From the NCBI GenBank assembly GCA_900757205.1, contig CAAENA010000059.1, positions 1 through 47,802 of the forward strand: a stretch of 47,802 nucleotides of DNA, in the 5' to 3' direction. The notes beneath the pieces are model-generated. The model was not told the origin of the DNA. It searched no databases and saw only the letters and a program-made list of their open reading frames with translations. This DNA comes from an uncultured Collinsella sp. GTDB taxonomy: Bacteria > Actinomycetota > Coriobacteriia > Coriobacteriales > Coriobacteriaceae. This document shows, one piece after another, positions 7,855-16,378 of this stretch (position 1 is the stretch's first letter; every line of letters starts with the position of its first letter). The translations under genes were made by a program, and so were the position numbers.

Positions 7855-9141
7855 CTATTTAAAGAATCCATCGTAATCATACATCTTGATCTGGCCTTCG
7901 AGCTTATCGACCGTGTCGAGCACGACGCCGACCATGATGAGGATGGACGTGCCGCCAAATGCCTGGATCAGATGGTTACCCGTGAAGGAGAAGATGATCG
8001 AAGGCACGATGGCGATGAGCGCCAAAAAGACAGCGCTGGGAAGCGTAATCTTGTTGAGCGCGTTCTTGATGTAGGCCGCGGTAGCCCTACCCGGACGCAC
8101 GCCCGGAATAAAGCCGCCCTGCTTCTTAAGGTTGTCGGCCGTGTCATCGGGATTGAACACCATGGAGGTGTAGAAGTACGCGAAGAACACGATGAGGACA
8201 ACGTTAAGCACCCAGTTGAGCCAACCGGTCGAAAGCGCGGAGGCAACTGCCTGAATCCAGCCGATGCCGGGGAAGAACACGGCAATCTGAGCCGGGAAGT
8301 ACAGCAGCGCCGAAGCGAAGATGATCGGCACGACACCCGCGGTGTTGACCTTGATGGGCAGGTAGGTGGTCTGGCCACCCATCATGCGACGGCCAACGAC
8401 GCGTTTGGCGTAGGAGACCGGGATGCGGCGCTGGCCGCGCTCAAGGAAAACAATCAGCGGAATAACCAGCAGGATGATGGCGCAGATGATCACCATGGTG
8501 ATGATGCCACCGGCATTGCCCTCGGTGCTGGAAAAGATCGCCTGCGGCAGACCGGCCATGATGTTCGCGAAGATGATCAGCGACATGCCATTGCCGATAC
8601 CGCGCTGGGTGATGAGCTCACCAATCCACATGATCAGCATGGCGCCCGCGGTGAGCGTACCGACGATCATGAGGTCGAAGATGATCTCGGGAGCGCCGGC
8701 GCCATTGAAGCTGATGCCGAAGCTCTTAAAGAGGAAGAGGTAACCCACGGAGTTGAGGATTGCCAGAGCCAAGGTGAGGTAACGCGAATACTGCGTAATC
8801 TTGGTCTGACCGACCTCGCCCTCGCGGGCAAGCTCATGCAGGGAAGGCACGACGGCCTGGAGCATCTGGAGGATGATCGAGCTGGTGATGTAAGGCATGA
8901 TGCCCAGCGAAAACACCGACACATAGCTCAACGCGCCGCCAGAGAAAAGATTCAGGAGGGCCATAGCACCTGCGGCGACCGAATTGTTATCGGTCGAGAA
9001 AAGGCCCAGCATCCCCTGGAAGGGAATGCCGGGCACAGGAACGTGCGCACCAATGCGGTACACGACGAGCATAGCTATGGTAAAAAGAATCTTTTCGCGC
9101 AATTCTTTGATGCGGAAAGCCTTCTTAAGACCATTTAGCAC
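7855..9141 (-). CDS. secY: Preprotein translocase subunit SecY
   Basis: Channel-forming subunit of the SecYEG translocase, 428 residues with about ten hydrophobic membrane segments. Family signatures include PGIPFQGM near the N-terminus, GIMPYITSSIILQML near 75 (plug and TM2 region), and KQGGFIPGVRPGRAT near 335. It starts at GTG 9141, overlapping the rplO stop by seven bases, which suggests coupled translation. Confidence 0.98.
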   Translation of the reverse strand: MLNGLKKAFRIKELREKILFTIAMLVVYRIGAHVPVPGIPFQGMLGLFSTDNNSVAAGAMALLNLFSGGALSYVSVFSLGIMPYITSSIILQMLQAVVPSLHELAREGEVGQTKITQYSRYLTLALAILNSVGYLFLFKSFGISFNGAGAPEIIFDLMIVGTLTAGAMLIMWIGELITQRGIGNGMSLIIFANIMAGLPQAIFSSTEGNAGGIITMVIICAIILLVIPLIVFLERGQRRIPVSYAKRVVGRRMMGGQTTYLPIKVNTAGVVPIIFASALLYFPAQIAVFFPGIGWIQAVASALSTGWLNWVLNVVLIVFFAYFYTSMVFNPDDTADNLKKQGGFIPGVRPGRATAAYIKNALNKITLPSAVFLALIAIVPSIIFSFTGNHLIQAFGGTSILIMVGVVLDTVDKLEGQIKMYDYDGFFK

Positions 9142-9584
9142 GGCAGCTCGACCTTTCCGCCGGCGGCCTCGATCTTGGCCTGCGCAGAAGCGCTGACCTT
9201 ATCGACCTTGACCGTGAACTTCTTGGTGAGCTCACCATTGCCGAGCACCTTGACGGGCTCGAACTCGCTCTTGGTGATGCGAGCGGCCTTAAGAGCGGCA
9301 CCGTCGATCACAGCGCCATCCTCGAACTTACGCTCGAGACGCTCAACGTTAACAGCGGTGTACTCGATACGACGGGGGTTGCGGAAGCCCGGAAGCTTGG
9401 GCAGGCGCATAGCCAGCGGAGTCTGGCCACCCTCGAAGCCGGCACCCTTGGTGCCGCCAGAGCGGGAACCCTGGCCCTTCTGACCGCGGCCAGAAGTGGT
9501 GCCGTGACCCGAAGAATTGCCACGGCCGACGCGCTTGCGGTTCTTGGTGGAACCGGGCGCGGGAGTAAGATCGTGAAGCTGCAT
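9135..9584 (-). CDS. rplO: 50S ribosomal protein L15
   Basis: Large-subunit protein of 149 residues. The Gly-rich N-terminal region (KRVGRGNSSGHGTTSGRGQKGQ, residues 18-39) and the GFEGGQTPLAMRLPKLPGF segment are diagnostic. It lies between rpmD and secY as in most spc operons. Confidence 0.98.
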   Translation of the reverse strand: MQLHDLTPAPGSTKNRKRVGRGNSSGHGTTSGRGQKGQGSRSGGTKGAGFEGGQTPLAMRLPKLPGFRNPRRIEYTAVNVERLERKFEDGAVIDGAALKAARITKSEFEPVKVLGNGELTKKFTVKVDKVSASAQAKIEAAGGKVELPC

Positions 9585-9587
9585 TTG

Positions 9588-9770
9588 CTACTCCTCTACA
9601 ATCTCGACAAGGTGCTTGACCTTGAAGATCATGCCGCGGACGGACTCGTTGTCAGCAATCTCGCGAACCTCGCGGATCCTGTGGAGACCGAGGGCACGGA
9701 CAGTACGGACCTGGTCCTGCTTGCAACCGTTGGTGCTGCGGACCTGCTTGATCTTGATGGTGTCAGCCAT
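9588..9770 (-). CDS. rpmD: 50S ribosomal protein L30
   Basis: Small large-subunit protein, 60 residues, with the family pattern IKQVRS near the start and VRTVRALGLHRIREVREI in the middle. It is tightly packed between rpsE (2-base gap) and rplO (3-base gap). Confidence 0.97.
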   Translation of the reverse strand: MADTIKIKQVRSTNGCKQDQVRTVRALGLHRIREVREIADNESVRGMIFKVKHLVEIVEE

Positions 9771-9772
9771 GC

Positions 9773-10297
9773 TTAGTTCTCCTTACCGACGAACATCTCG
9801 GAGACCGTCAGGCCACGGCGAGCCGCGACGTCCTCAGGGCTGGAGAGCTCCTTGAGGCCCTCGACGGCAGCCTTGATGATGTTGAGGCCGTTGTCGGTAC
9901 CGAGGGACTTGGACAGGACGTTCTTGATGCCAGCAAGCTCAAAGAGGGGACGCACAGCGCCGCCGGCGATAACGCCGGTACCCTCGACAGCGGGCTTGAT
10001 GATGATGCGGCCGGCACCAAAGTGGCCGAGAACCTCGTGCGGGATGGTGCCCTGCTCGGTCACCGGCACGTGGAACATGTTCTTCTTGGCATCGAGAGAC
10101 GCCTTGGAGATGGCCAGGGGCACCTCAGCGGACTTGCCCATGCCAACGCCGACGTTGCCCTTGCCGTCGCCAACGACGACGAGAGCGACGAGGCTCATGC
10201 GACGACCACCCTTGACGGTCTTCGACACGCGGTTGATGTAAACGACGCGCTCCTCGAACTCGGAGGCCTCGCGCTGCTGCTTCTGATTACGAGCCAT
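9773..10297 (-). CDS. rpsE: 30S ribosomal protein S5
   Basis: Decoding-fidelity protein of the small subunit, 174 residues. The double-stranded RNA-binding-like region includes FEERVVYINRVSKTVKGGRR near residue 14 and the loop VVGDGKGNVGVGMGKS near 45. The C-terminal domain includes GAGRIIIKPA near 95. Start and spacing fit the surrounding operon. Confidence 0.98.
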   Translation of the reverse strand: MARNQKQQREASEFEERVVYINRVSKTVKGGRRMSLVALVVVGDGKGNVGVGMGKSAEVPLAISKASLDAKKNMFHVPVTEQGTIPHEVLGHFGAGRIIIKPAVEGTGVIAGGAVRPLFELAGIKNVLSKSLGTDNGLNIIKAAVEGLKELSSPEDVAARRGLTVSEMFVGKEN

Positions 10298-10311
10298 GTG
10301 CTACATACCTC

Positions 10312-10680
10312 CTAGAACTCGAGACCGGCGGCACGAGCACCGTCGGCGAGGGCCTTGACGCGGCCATGGTAGATACGGCCACCGCGATCGAAGGCGACCT
10401 TGGTGATGCCGGCCTCGATGGCACGCTTGCCAACGAGCTGACCGACCTTCTCCGCAGCCTCCTTGTTCGAGGTGTGGGTGCCCTTGAACTCGGCCTCGAG
10501 GGTCGAGGCAGAGACGAGCGTCAGGCTGGAGCCCTTGCTGTCGTCGATGATCTGGGCATAGATGTTGGCGTTAGTACGGGTCACGCGAAGACGCGGACGC
10601 TCGGAGGTACCCGAGACCTTGCCGCGAACACGACGCTGACGACGCTTGAGGCCTTCCAGCTTCGCCTTATGCTTGTTCAT
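10312..10680 (-). CDS. rplR: 50S ribosomal protein L18
   Basis: 5S rRNA-binding protein, 122 residues, beginning with a basic segment KLEGLKRRQRRVRGKV and showing RPRLRVTRTNANIYAQIIDD near 30 and VAFDRGGRIYHGRVKALADGA at the end. A perfect 8-bp hairpin lies in the gap upstream, between rplF and rplR. Confidence 0.98.
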   Translation of the reverse strand: MNKHKAKLEGLKRRQRRVRGKVSGTSERPRLRVTRTNANIYAQIIDDSKGSSLTLVSASTLEAEFKGTHTSNKEAAEKVGQLVGKRAIEAGITKVAFDRGGRIYHGRVKALADGARAAGLEF

Positions 10681-10708
10681 ACGTAAACTCCTAAAAAGGT
10701 TGATCTTG

Positions 10709-10730
10709 CCAGCACCTGACGGGGTGCTGG
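10709..10730 (-). other. Intercistronic hairpin between rplF and rplR
   Basis: A perfect 8-bp GC-rich stem (10709-10716 with 10723-10730) lies between the rplF stop and the rplR start. The only T-run after it on the - strand is about 10 bases further on, next to the rplR ribosome-binding site. It may be a processing or pausing site and is not a clear terminator. Confidence 0.5.
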
Positions 10731-10755
10731 TCTTATGCGAGTGAGTCGGTTACGA

Positions 10756-11292
10756 CTACTTGGCGGCCTTACCCAGCTTGCGGCGGATGTGCTCGCCAAC
10801 GTAGTGGATACCCTTGCCCTTGTAAGGCTCGGGAGGACGATGGCCGCGGATCTCAGCGGCGATCTGACCGACCTGCTGCTTGTTGATACCCTTGACGTTC
10901 ACGTGGGTGTTGTCGGGAACCTCGAAGGTGATGCCCTCGGGAGCCTCGACGATCACGGGGTGCGAGAAGCCCAGGGAGAACTCGAGGTTCTTGCCCTTCT
11001 GCTGCACGCGGTAACCGACGCCGGCGAGCTCGAGCTTCTTCTCGAAGCCCTCGGAAACGCCAACAACCATGTTGTGGATGAGGGCGCGGGTGAGGCCGTG
11101 GCGGGCACGGGTCTCACGCTCGTCGTCGGGACGGGAAACGGTGAGGACGTTGTCCTCGACGTTGATAGCGAGCTTCTCAAAGACATCGAGCTCGAGCTGG
11201 CCCTTGGGGCCCTTGACGACAACGTTGTTGCCGTTGACTGCCACTTCGACTCCGGCGGGAATCTGGACAGGCTTATTACCGATACGAGACAC
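10756..11292 (-). CDS. rplF: 50S ribosomal protein L6
   Basis: Large-subunit protein near the GTPase centre, 178 residues, with the duplicated L6 fold. Typical segments: SRIGNKPVQIPAGVEV at the start, KGPKGQLELD near 32, and PEPYKGKGIHYVGEHIRRKLGKAAK at the end. Confidence 0.98.
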   Translation of the reverse strand: MSRIGNKPVQIPAGVEVAVNGNNVVVKGPKGQLELDVFEKLAINVEDNVLTVSRPDDERETRARHGLTRALIHNMVVGVSEGFEKKLELAGVGYRVQQKGKNLEFSLGFSHPVIVEAPEGITFEVPDNTHVNVKGINKQQVGQIAAEIRGHRPPEPYKGKGIHYVGEHIRRKLGKAAK

Positions 11293-11325
11293 GGTGATCT
11301 CCTTTCCTTCTACCTACCGAGCGAA

Positions 11326-11724
11326 TTACCAGACGTAAGCGATGATCTCGCCGCCGACGTTGTGCTTGCGAGCATCGCGGTCGGTCATGACGCCATGGCT
11401 GGTGGAAATAATGGCGGTACCAAGGCCACCGCGGACGCGGGGCATGTCGGCAACGCCGGTGTACTTACGCAGGCCCGGCTTGGAAATGCGGCGGATGCCG
11501 TTGATGACCTTAGCCTTCTTGGGACCATACTTAAGCGTGATGTGCAGAGTCTTCTGGGGAACGGTGTCCTCGACATCGTAGCCCTCGATGTAGCCCTCCT
11601 CGTGCAGAACACGAGCGATCTCGACGAGCTTCTTGCTGCTCGGCATGGAGACCGTGGCCTTGTTCACAGAGTTAGCGTTACGGATGCGCGTAAGCATATC
11701 TGCGATCGGGTCTGTAAGGTTCAT
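11326..11724 (-). CDS. rpsH: 30S ribosomal protein S8
   Basis: Primary 16S rRNA-binding protein, 132 residues. It begins MNLTDPIADMLTRIRNAN and ends with the conserved ISTSHGVMTDRDARKHNVGGEIIAYVW. In many bacteria S8 also controls translation of the spc operon; no specific site was looked for beyond the intergenic hairpins noted here. Confidence 0.98.
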   Translation of the reverse strand: MNLTDPIADMLTRIRNANSVNKATVSMPSSKKLVEIARVLHEEGYIEGYDVEDTVPQKTLHITLKYGPKKAKVINGIRRISKPGLRKYTGVADMPRVRGGLGTAIISTSHGVMTDRDARKHNVGGEIIAYVW

Positions 11725-11843
11725 ACAGATTCTCCTTCGTTCTTGATGAACACGTGCTCTTGGTTCTTCGCCGCCCTTAACGGCAAAGCCTTTTTAGCGC
11801 GTTTTCCCTGTTCCAAACTGATGCTTGAAACGCTGGTAGTGAC

Positions 11844-12029
11844 TTACCAGCTGGCCTTCTTAACGCCGGGAAGCTCGCCCTTGAGTGCAAGCTCGCGGAA
11901 GCAGACACGGCACAGGCCGAACTTGCGGTACACAGAGTGCGGACGGCCGCAGCGCTGGCAGCGCGTGTACTCACGAGTAGAGAACTTCTGCTTGCGATTG
12001 CACTTGACGATCATCGATGTCTTAGCCAC
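11844..12029 (-). CDS. rpsN: 30S ribosomal protein S14, type Z (zinc-binding)
   Basis: Short S14 of 61 residues with two CxxC pairs (Cys in CQRCGRP and CRVCF), the zinc-binding type found in actinobacteria and many Firmicutes. The product begins MAKTSMIVKCNRKQKFSTRE. It lies between rplE and rpsH. Confidence 0.98.
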   Translation of the reverse strand: MAKTSMIVKCNRKQKFSTREYTRCQRCGRPHSVYRKFGLCRVCFRELALKGELPGVKKASW

Positions 12030-12064
12030 TTATATCCTCCTCACATAGAGTATTGTTCGCCCCA

Positions 12065-12092
12065 AGCGCCGCCCCCTTCTGGGAACGGCGCT
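12065..12092 (-). other. Intercistronic hairpin between rplE and rpsN
   Basis: A 7-bp GC-rich stem (12065-12071 with 12086-12092) lies just downstream of the rplE stop. No T-run follows on the - strand, so it is more likely a pausing or processing structure than a terminator. Confidence 0.4.
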
Positions 12093-12108
12093 CATAGGGC
12101 AGGTGAAC

Positions 12109-12666
12109 CTATTTCTTGAACGGGAAACCGAAGGCGTCCAGAAGGGCCTTGGCCTCCTCATCGGTGTTGGCGGTGGTCACGAAAGTGATGTCCATACCAC
12201 GCTGGTGATCGACGGAGTCGAAGTCAATCTCGGGGAAGATGAGCTGCTCGGTGACGCCCATGGAGAAGTTACCACGGCCGTCGAAGCTCTTGGCGGAGAT
12301 GCCGCGGAAGTCGCGGATACGGGGGATCGCGACGGAGGTCAGGCGATCGAAGAACTCCCACATACGGTCGCCACGCAGGGTAACCTTGCAGCCGATCGGC
12401 ATACCAGCGCGCAGGCGGAAGGTAGCGATGGACTTGCGGGCACGGGTAATCATCGGCTGCTGGCCGGTGATGGCGCGCAGGTCGCGCACGGCACCGTCGA
12501 TGGCCTTGGAATCGGTAGCGGCCTCGCCGACACCCATGTTCACGACGATCTTCTCAAACTTGGGGATCATCATGACGTTCTCGTACTGGAACTTGTCCTG
12601 AAGCTGCTGCTTGACCTCGTTGTTGTACTTGGTCTTCAGACGCGGCACATACTTCTCTTCTGCCAT
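12109..12666 (-). CDS. rplE: 50S ribosomal protein L5
   Basis: 5S rRNA-binding protein that contacts the P-site tRNA, 185 residues. Family segments: FEKIVVNMGVGEAATDSKAID near 38, RAITGQQPMITRARKSIATFRLR near 68, and RGMDITFVTTANTDEEAKALL near the end. AGGAGTG lies before the ATG. Unusually, it is the first gene of its operon here: rplX, which precedes rplE in nearly all bacteria, is missing and non-coding DNA lies upstream. Confidence 0.98.
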   Translation of the reverse strand: MAEEKYVPRLKTKYNNEVKQQLQDKFQYENVMMIPKFEKIVVNMGVGEAATDSKAIDGAVRDLRAITGQQPMITRARKSIATFRLRAGMPIGCKVTLRGDRMWEFFDRLTSVAIPRIRDFRGISAKSFDGRGNFSMGVTEQLIFPEIDFDSVDHQRGMDITFVTTANTDEEAKALLDAFGFPFKK

Positions 12667-12907
12667 TGTTCACTCCTTCTTGGGGTTTTAAGCACGGGGC
12701 GTGGCCACGATGGGTTGTCCTCGTGCCTCCTGGCTGCATCCGCGCCGCTCATGGCATTTCGCGGTTTGGACTCGACGCAGCAGGAGCCGACAAAACAATC
12801 GGTACTATACGCGCATCGGGAGCGTATTTCCAGAAAAACCTCGTCTGCCTGCACAACTCCACAACTCCCCCGCACAAATTGATCCCTAGGGCACGGAGGA
12901 AAACAGC
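12667..12907 (-). promoter_or_regulatory. Non-coding leader and candidate promoter of the rplE operon
   Basis: No gene is seen here. On the - strand a -10-like TATAGT lies at 12804-12809, about 140 bases before the rplE start; the -35 is weak. The leader after it contains a short GC-rich inverted repeat (ACCGAT...GTCGGC). None of the three forward frames upstream of rplE looks like the end of L24. Confidence 0.45.
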
Positions 12908-12974
12908 AGTTGCGGTGAGATAGGGACTGTTTGATGGCTTAAAAGGCTTAAACAGTCCCTATCTCACCGCAACT
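12908..12974. terminator. Perfect 25-bp inverted repeat, probable terminator
   Basis: Arms at 12908-12932 and 12950-12974 are perfectly complementary over 25 bp around a 17-base loop. The element sits 14 bases past the permease stop and could end its transcript, although no clean T-run follows. The length and perfection of the stem exceed a normal terminator. Confidence 0.6.
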
Positions 12975-12987
12975 CATATATGGGGCG

Positions 12988-14301
12988 TTATTTTTGGCGC
13001 GGGAGGACCAGGTTGAGGATCACAGCAACGAGCGCGGCGACGGCAATGGAGGATCCGCCAAAAACGGTGCCAACCCATGCGGGGAATCCAGCGCCGGCAA
13101 GCGCGCCGGCCGTGCGCTCAATGCCCGTGCCAAAGGCGATAGAGAGACCCATGAGCGTGGTATCGCGCTGAGACAGGCCGTGGCGGGCAAACATGACCAC
13201 ACCGTTCATACCGATGGTCGCGAACACGCCAATCGTGGCGCCACCGATGACCGGCTGCGGAATAGACGTGAGCACCGCCGCACACTTGGGCAGCAGGCCC
13301 GCGATGAGCAGGATGGCAGCCGCAAGCGTAAAGACCATGCGGTTGACGACCTTGTTCTCGGCGATAATGCCCACATTCTGGCCAAAGGTTGCCGTGGGGA
13401 CGCCGCCAAAAAAGCCTGACAGCATACCGACCAGGCCGTTGGCGATCAGGCCACCCGAGATCTGGCTATCGGTCGCAGGGGTATCGAGCGCAGCGGACGA
13501 CACGGCGGCAAACTCGCCCATGACCTGTACTGCGTTGACAATGGCGACAACGCCCACAACGGCGCACGCGGCCGGGTCGAACACCAGGCGATGGGCGCCC
13601 AGGGCCGGCGGGGCGAACCAGCTGGTGGTCGCGATGGCCGAGAAATCGACCATGCCCAACACCGCAGCCAAAACAAAGCCCGCGCAGATACCAGCCAGGA
13701 TGCTGCCCAGCCTAAGCGCGCCCTTGCCGTAGTTGCCAGCCATAAAGGTGACGACGAACGTCACAAGTGCGACGGCCCAGTTGGTGACACTGCCAAAATC
13801 GGCCGCGCCCTCCCCGCCCGCCATGGAGGCAACTGCCACTGGGCATAGCGACAGGCCAATGACAAAGATGACGGTGCCAAGCACCGGGGCCGGAAACAGA
13901 AAACTCACGCGCCTAAACAGTAGGCCGAAGAGCGCGACGAGCGCGCCGCCGATTACCTGGGCGCCCAGTACGGCCTCAAAACCAAGCTCAAGACCGACTG
14001 CCTTGAGCGCCGGCACGAAGGTAAAGCTCGCACCCATCACAATGGGCAGGCCCGAACCGACGACACCTTTTATGGGAAACTGTTGAAGGAAAATGTCAAT
14101 CGCCGAGAGGACGAGCGACGCCTGGATGACAGCGGCTTCCTCTTGAGGGGTAAAGCCACAGACCGACGCGATAATGATGGCGGGCGTGACGATACCCGCG
14201 AATGCCGCCAGCACATGCTGCAGTGCATGGGGTAATACCTGCACAAACGAAACTTTTCCCGTACGCTCGAACAGGGCATCCCCTGCTGCCGACTCTGCCA
14301 T
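12988..14301 (-). CDS. NCS2 (NAT) family nucleobase permease, xanthine/urate type
   Basis: Integral membrane purine permease of 437 residues with about 12-14 hydrophobic segments. The ATG at 14301 was chosen because GGGAGG is 5 bases upstream; an upstream in-frame start lacks such a site. The family signature is at residues 308-317 (QNVGIIAENK), with Asn where the consensus usually has Thr, and a Glu (263) lies in the TM8 motif MGEFAAVSS. It follows xdhC and yqeB on the same strand, which points to xanthine, urate or a related purine as substrate. It resembles the second permease (42180-43574), especially around the signature. Confidence 0.88.
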   Translation of the reverse strand: MAESAAGDALFERTGKVSFVQVLPHALQHVLAAFAGIVTPAIIIASVCGFTPQEEAAVIQASLVLSAIDIFLQQFPIKGVVGSGLPIVMGASFTFVPALKAVGLELGFEAVLGAQVIGGALVALFGLLFRRVSFLFPAPVLGTVIFVIGLSLCPVAVASMAGGEGAADFGSVTNWAVALVTFVVTFMAGNYGKGALRLGSILAGICAGFVLAAVLGMVDFSAIATTSWFAPPALGAHRLVFDPAACAVVGVVAIVNAVQVMGEFAAVSSAALDTPATDSQISGGLIANGLVGMLSGFFGGVPTATFGQNVGIIAENKVVNRMVFTLAAAILLIAGLLPKCAAVLTSIPQPVIGGATIGVFATIGMNGVVMFARHGLSQRDTTLMGLSIAFGTGIERTAGALAGAGFPAWVGTVFGGSSIAVAALVAVILNLVLPRQK

Positions 14302-14428
14302 TTGCGCCTCCCATACCCTAGGCAGCGGCCCCATGCCGCTCAACGGTCGGACATTATAGGGCATATGGCACAGGTAGCATTTTGACCCGCATGCGGCAGA
14401 GGGCTGGGGCAGCTCATGTGGGATGCGA

Positions 14429-15472
14429 CTAGCGCTTGCGGGGGACGAGTTTGGTGCGACGCAGGTGGATCATCTCGGCGGCGATGGAGATGGCGATCTC
14501 CTCGGGGTCCTCGGCCTCGATGGCGACACCAATCGGCAGGTGCAGCTCGTCGATCTGCTCCTGCGTAAAGCCCTCCTGCTCCAGGCGGGCGCGCACAAAG
14601 GCGGTCTTGCGGCGCGAGCCCAAGCAGCCCAGATAGGCGGGTTTGGCGCGCATGGCCTGAATCACCACGTCGATATCGGACTTGTGACCCGCCGTGGCGA
14701 CGACCACTAGGTCACGCGGGCCGATGGGGCACTGCTTGCTCAGGTTCTTGTAGTCGACCAGACGACGGTCGTAGACACCGGGCACCCATTCGGGGGTCAG
14801 TGTGCCGGGGCGGTCGTCGCAAGCCACGACGGCAAAGCCCGCCGCCGTGAGCACCCGCGCCGTCGCAGCACCCACGTGGCCGCAGCCAAAGATATAGGTC
14901 AGGCCCTCGGGGCAGAGCGTCTCGATGTGCGCCGCGGGAATCTCGGAGGCCGCGTTGGTGTAGGTGACCTTACTCCCCTCCTCCACCAGCGAAAGCTCGG
15001 GGCAGCCCATTATGGTGCGGCGCGACTCCTCGCCATGGTATTCGGCAACGTCGCCTTCATGCGCACTTGCGATAAACGGTTCAAAGTCGATGGCGAAGTC
15101 GCCGATGCGCCGATAGGCCAAGACGTCGGCAACCGACTGGAACAACGGTGCCTGGGTCGCATCCAGATGCAGGTAGCACAGGCAGATGGCTCCGCCGCAA
15201 ATCATGCCGGTATCGGAGTTCTCGCCGCCCATGGTGTAGCGGACCAGACGCGATTTACCCCCGGCCAGCAGCTCGCGCGCCTCGTCCAGCGCAAAGAGCT
15301 CAATCTTGCCGCCGCCGATAGTGCCCGCTTGGCTGCCATCGGCAAAGACAGTCATCCATGCGCCCACACCGCGCGGGGACGACCCCGCCGTACCGGCCAC
15401 TACCACCAGCTCGCACGTCTCGCCAGCACGCAGGGCGGCAAGCGCCGCATTCACAACATCGAGCTTTTCCAT
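14429..15472 (-). CDS. xdhC: XdhC/CoxI family molybdenum hydroxylase maturation protein
   Basis: Accessory protein of 347 residues that binds molybdenum cofactor and helps insert the sulfurated or selenated form into xanthine dehydrogenase. The N-terminal XdhC/CoxI domain has SSPRGVGAWM near 31 and TIGGGKIE at 51-58. The C-terminal Rossmann domain has FGCGHVG at 195-201 and a Cys-Leu-Gly-Ser-Arg-Arg-Lys segment near 285. It lies 9 bases downstream of yqeB, so both are co-transcribed, and serves XdhD encoded 19 kb away. Confidence 0.92.
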   Translation of the reverse strand: MEKLDVVNAALAALRAGETCELVVVAGTAGSSPRGVGAWMTVFADGSQAGTIGGGKIELFALDEARELLAGGKSRLVRYTMGGENSDTGMICGGAICLCYLHLDATQAPLFQSVADVLAYRRIGDFAIDFEPFIASAHEGDVAEYHGEESRRTIMGCPELSLVEEGSKVTYTNAASEIPAAHIETLCPEGLTYIFGCGHVGAATARVLTAAGFAVVACDDRPGTLTPEWVPGVYDRRLVDYKNLSKQCPIGPRDLVVVATAGHKSDIDVVIQAMRAKPAYLGCLGSRRKTAFVRARLEQEGFTQEQIDELHLPIGVAIEAEDPEEIAISIAAEMIHLRRTKLVPRKR

Positions 15473-15481
15473 TGCCGCCTT

Positions 15482-16276
15482 CTATCCTCTAAAGACATCG
15501 GTGAGCATAGCGAGTGCCTCGAGCACGCCGCCGCCGACCGACGTCGCTTTGTCCGAAATATAGTTGATATAGCTGGCATCGCCGCGCGGGTCGACGTCGG
15601 CACATTTAAAGCCCTCGGTCACCTGAACACCGTCGGCCAAAAGGCCGCGCAAGCAGCCGTCAATCTGCGTGACCATGGGAGTATCACCCGCATACCCGAT
15701 CACATCGCCGGCACTCACGATGTCGCCGATGGTGCGGTCGGACCTAAACACGCCGGCGGCGGGGCTGTGGATAACACGTTCCTTGCCATAGCCGGCGATA
15801 ATGCCCGGCACGCCCGTGTTGGGCTGGGGCGAACCTTGGGTAATGACACGGCCGAGAAAATGTCCGCGCATGGTCTCGACCACGGCGTCGCAGTCAACCG
15901 GCGCGGTAAAGCCCGGCCCCACAGCGATGACGGCAGGCGCCATGTCGCGCGTGGTGCCCAAGTTGCGCTTAGCCAAAATCGCGTCGACCACAGCCGCGGG
16001 TTTAAGCTCATCGAGCATCTTGGCCTGAGGGTCCACCACAACGGCGACGTCTCCAGCCTCGGTAATCTCAAGCGCCTCAGCCGGCGTCCGTGCCAAGCGA
16101 GCGCGAATGCCTTCGACCTCGACCTCGCCCAGGCGAATGGCCTCGCAAAAACAGATTGTGCGGCGGATGCACGTGGGAACCGCGATATCGGCCATAACGA
16201 CCGAAACGCCGGCGCGCACCAAGCGAGCGGCGACGCCCGTGGCGATATCGCCGGCGCCGCGAACATAAACGAGCAT
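15482..16276 (-). CDS. yqeB: Selenium-dependent molybdenum hydroxylase accessory protein, YqeB/EF2563 family
   Basis: Protein of 264 residues with an N-terminal nucleotide-binding-like GAGDIATGVA at 7-16. This family is restricted to bacteria with selenium-dependent molybdenum hydroxylases and is thought to act in making or inserting the selenium-containing cofactor; its exact chemistry is not established. GGGAGGTG lies 8 bases before the ATG. It heads the yqeB-xdhC-permease operon and is divergent from yqeC, with a TATAAT box (on the - strand, 16360-16365) in the 102-base gap. Confidence 0.92.
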   Translation of the reverse strand: MLVYVRGAGDIATGVAARLVRAGVSVVMADIAVPTCIRRTICFCEAIRLGEVEVEGIRARLARTPAEALEITEAGDVAVVVDPQAKMLDELKPAAVVDAILAKRNLGTTRDMAPAVIAVGPGFTAPVDCDAVVETMRGHFLGRVITQGSPQPNTGVPGIIAGYGKERVIHSPAAGVFRSDRTIGDIVSAGDVIGYAGDTPMVTQIDGCLRGLLADGVQVTEGFKCADVDPRGDASYINYISDKATSVGGGVLEALAMLTDVFRG

Positions 16277-16358
16277 TCCCGGGGCACCTCCCTGTGCTAC
16301 GGTTTGAGCAGAGCAAAAGCGGTTCGGCCGCTACTCTGATGATTATTTATTATCACAG

Positions 16359-16365
16359 TATTATA
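16359..16365. promoter_or_regulatory. Overlapping -10 elements between yqeB and yqeC
   Basis: On the - strand a perfect TATAAT occupies 16360-16365, about 84 bases before yqeB. On the + strand the same bases give TATTAT at 16359-16364, 15 bases before the yqeC ATG, which would make a nearly leaderless yqeC transcript. Opposed promoters sharing the same bases would compete. Confidence 0.5.
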
Positions 16366-16378
16366 CGGCGGTGAACAG

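Noticed and set aside
7753..9138. 461-codon + strand open frame opposite secY
   Set aside because: Antisense of secY; His/Asp/Arg-rich translation typical of reverse-strand membrane protein codons.
12667..12900. Residual 3' end of rplX upstream of rplE
   Set aside because: None of the three - strand frames resembles the L24 C-terminus; promoter-like sequence is present instead.
14876..16339. 487-codon + strand open frame opposite xdhC and yqeB
   Set aside because: Shadow of two recognised genes; no ribosome-binding site and no recognisable domain.
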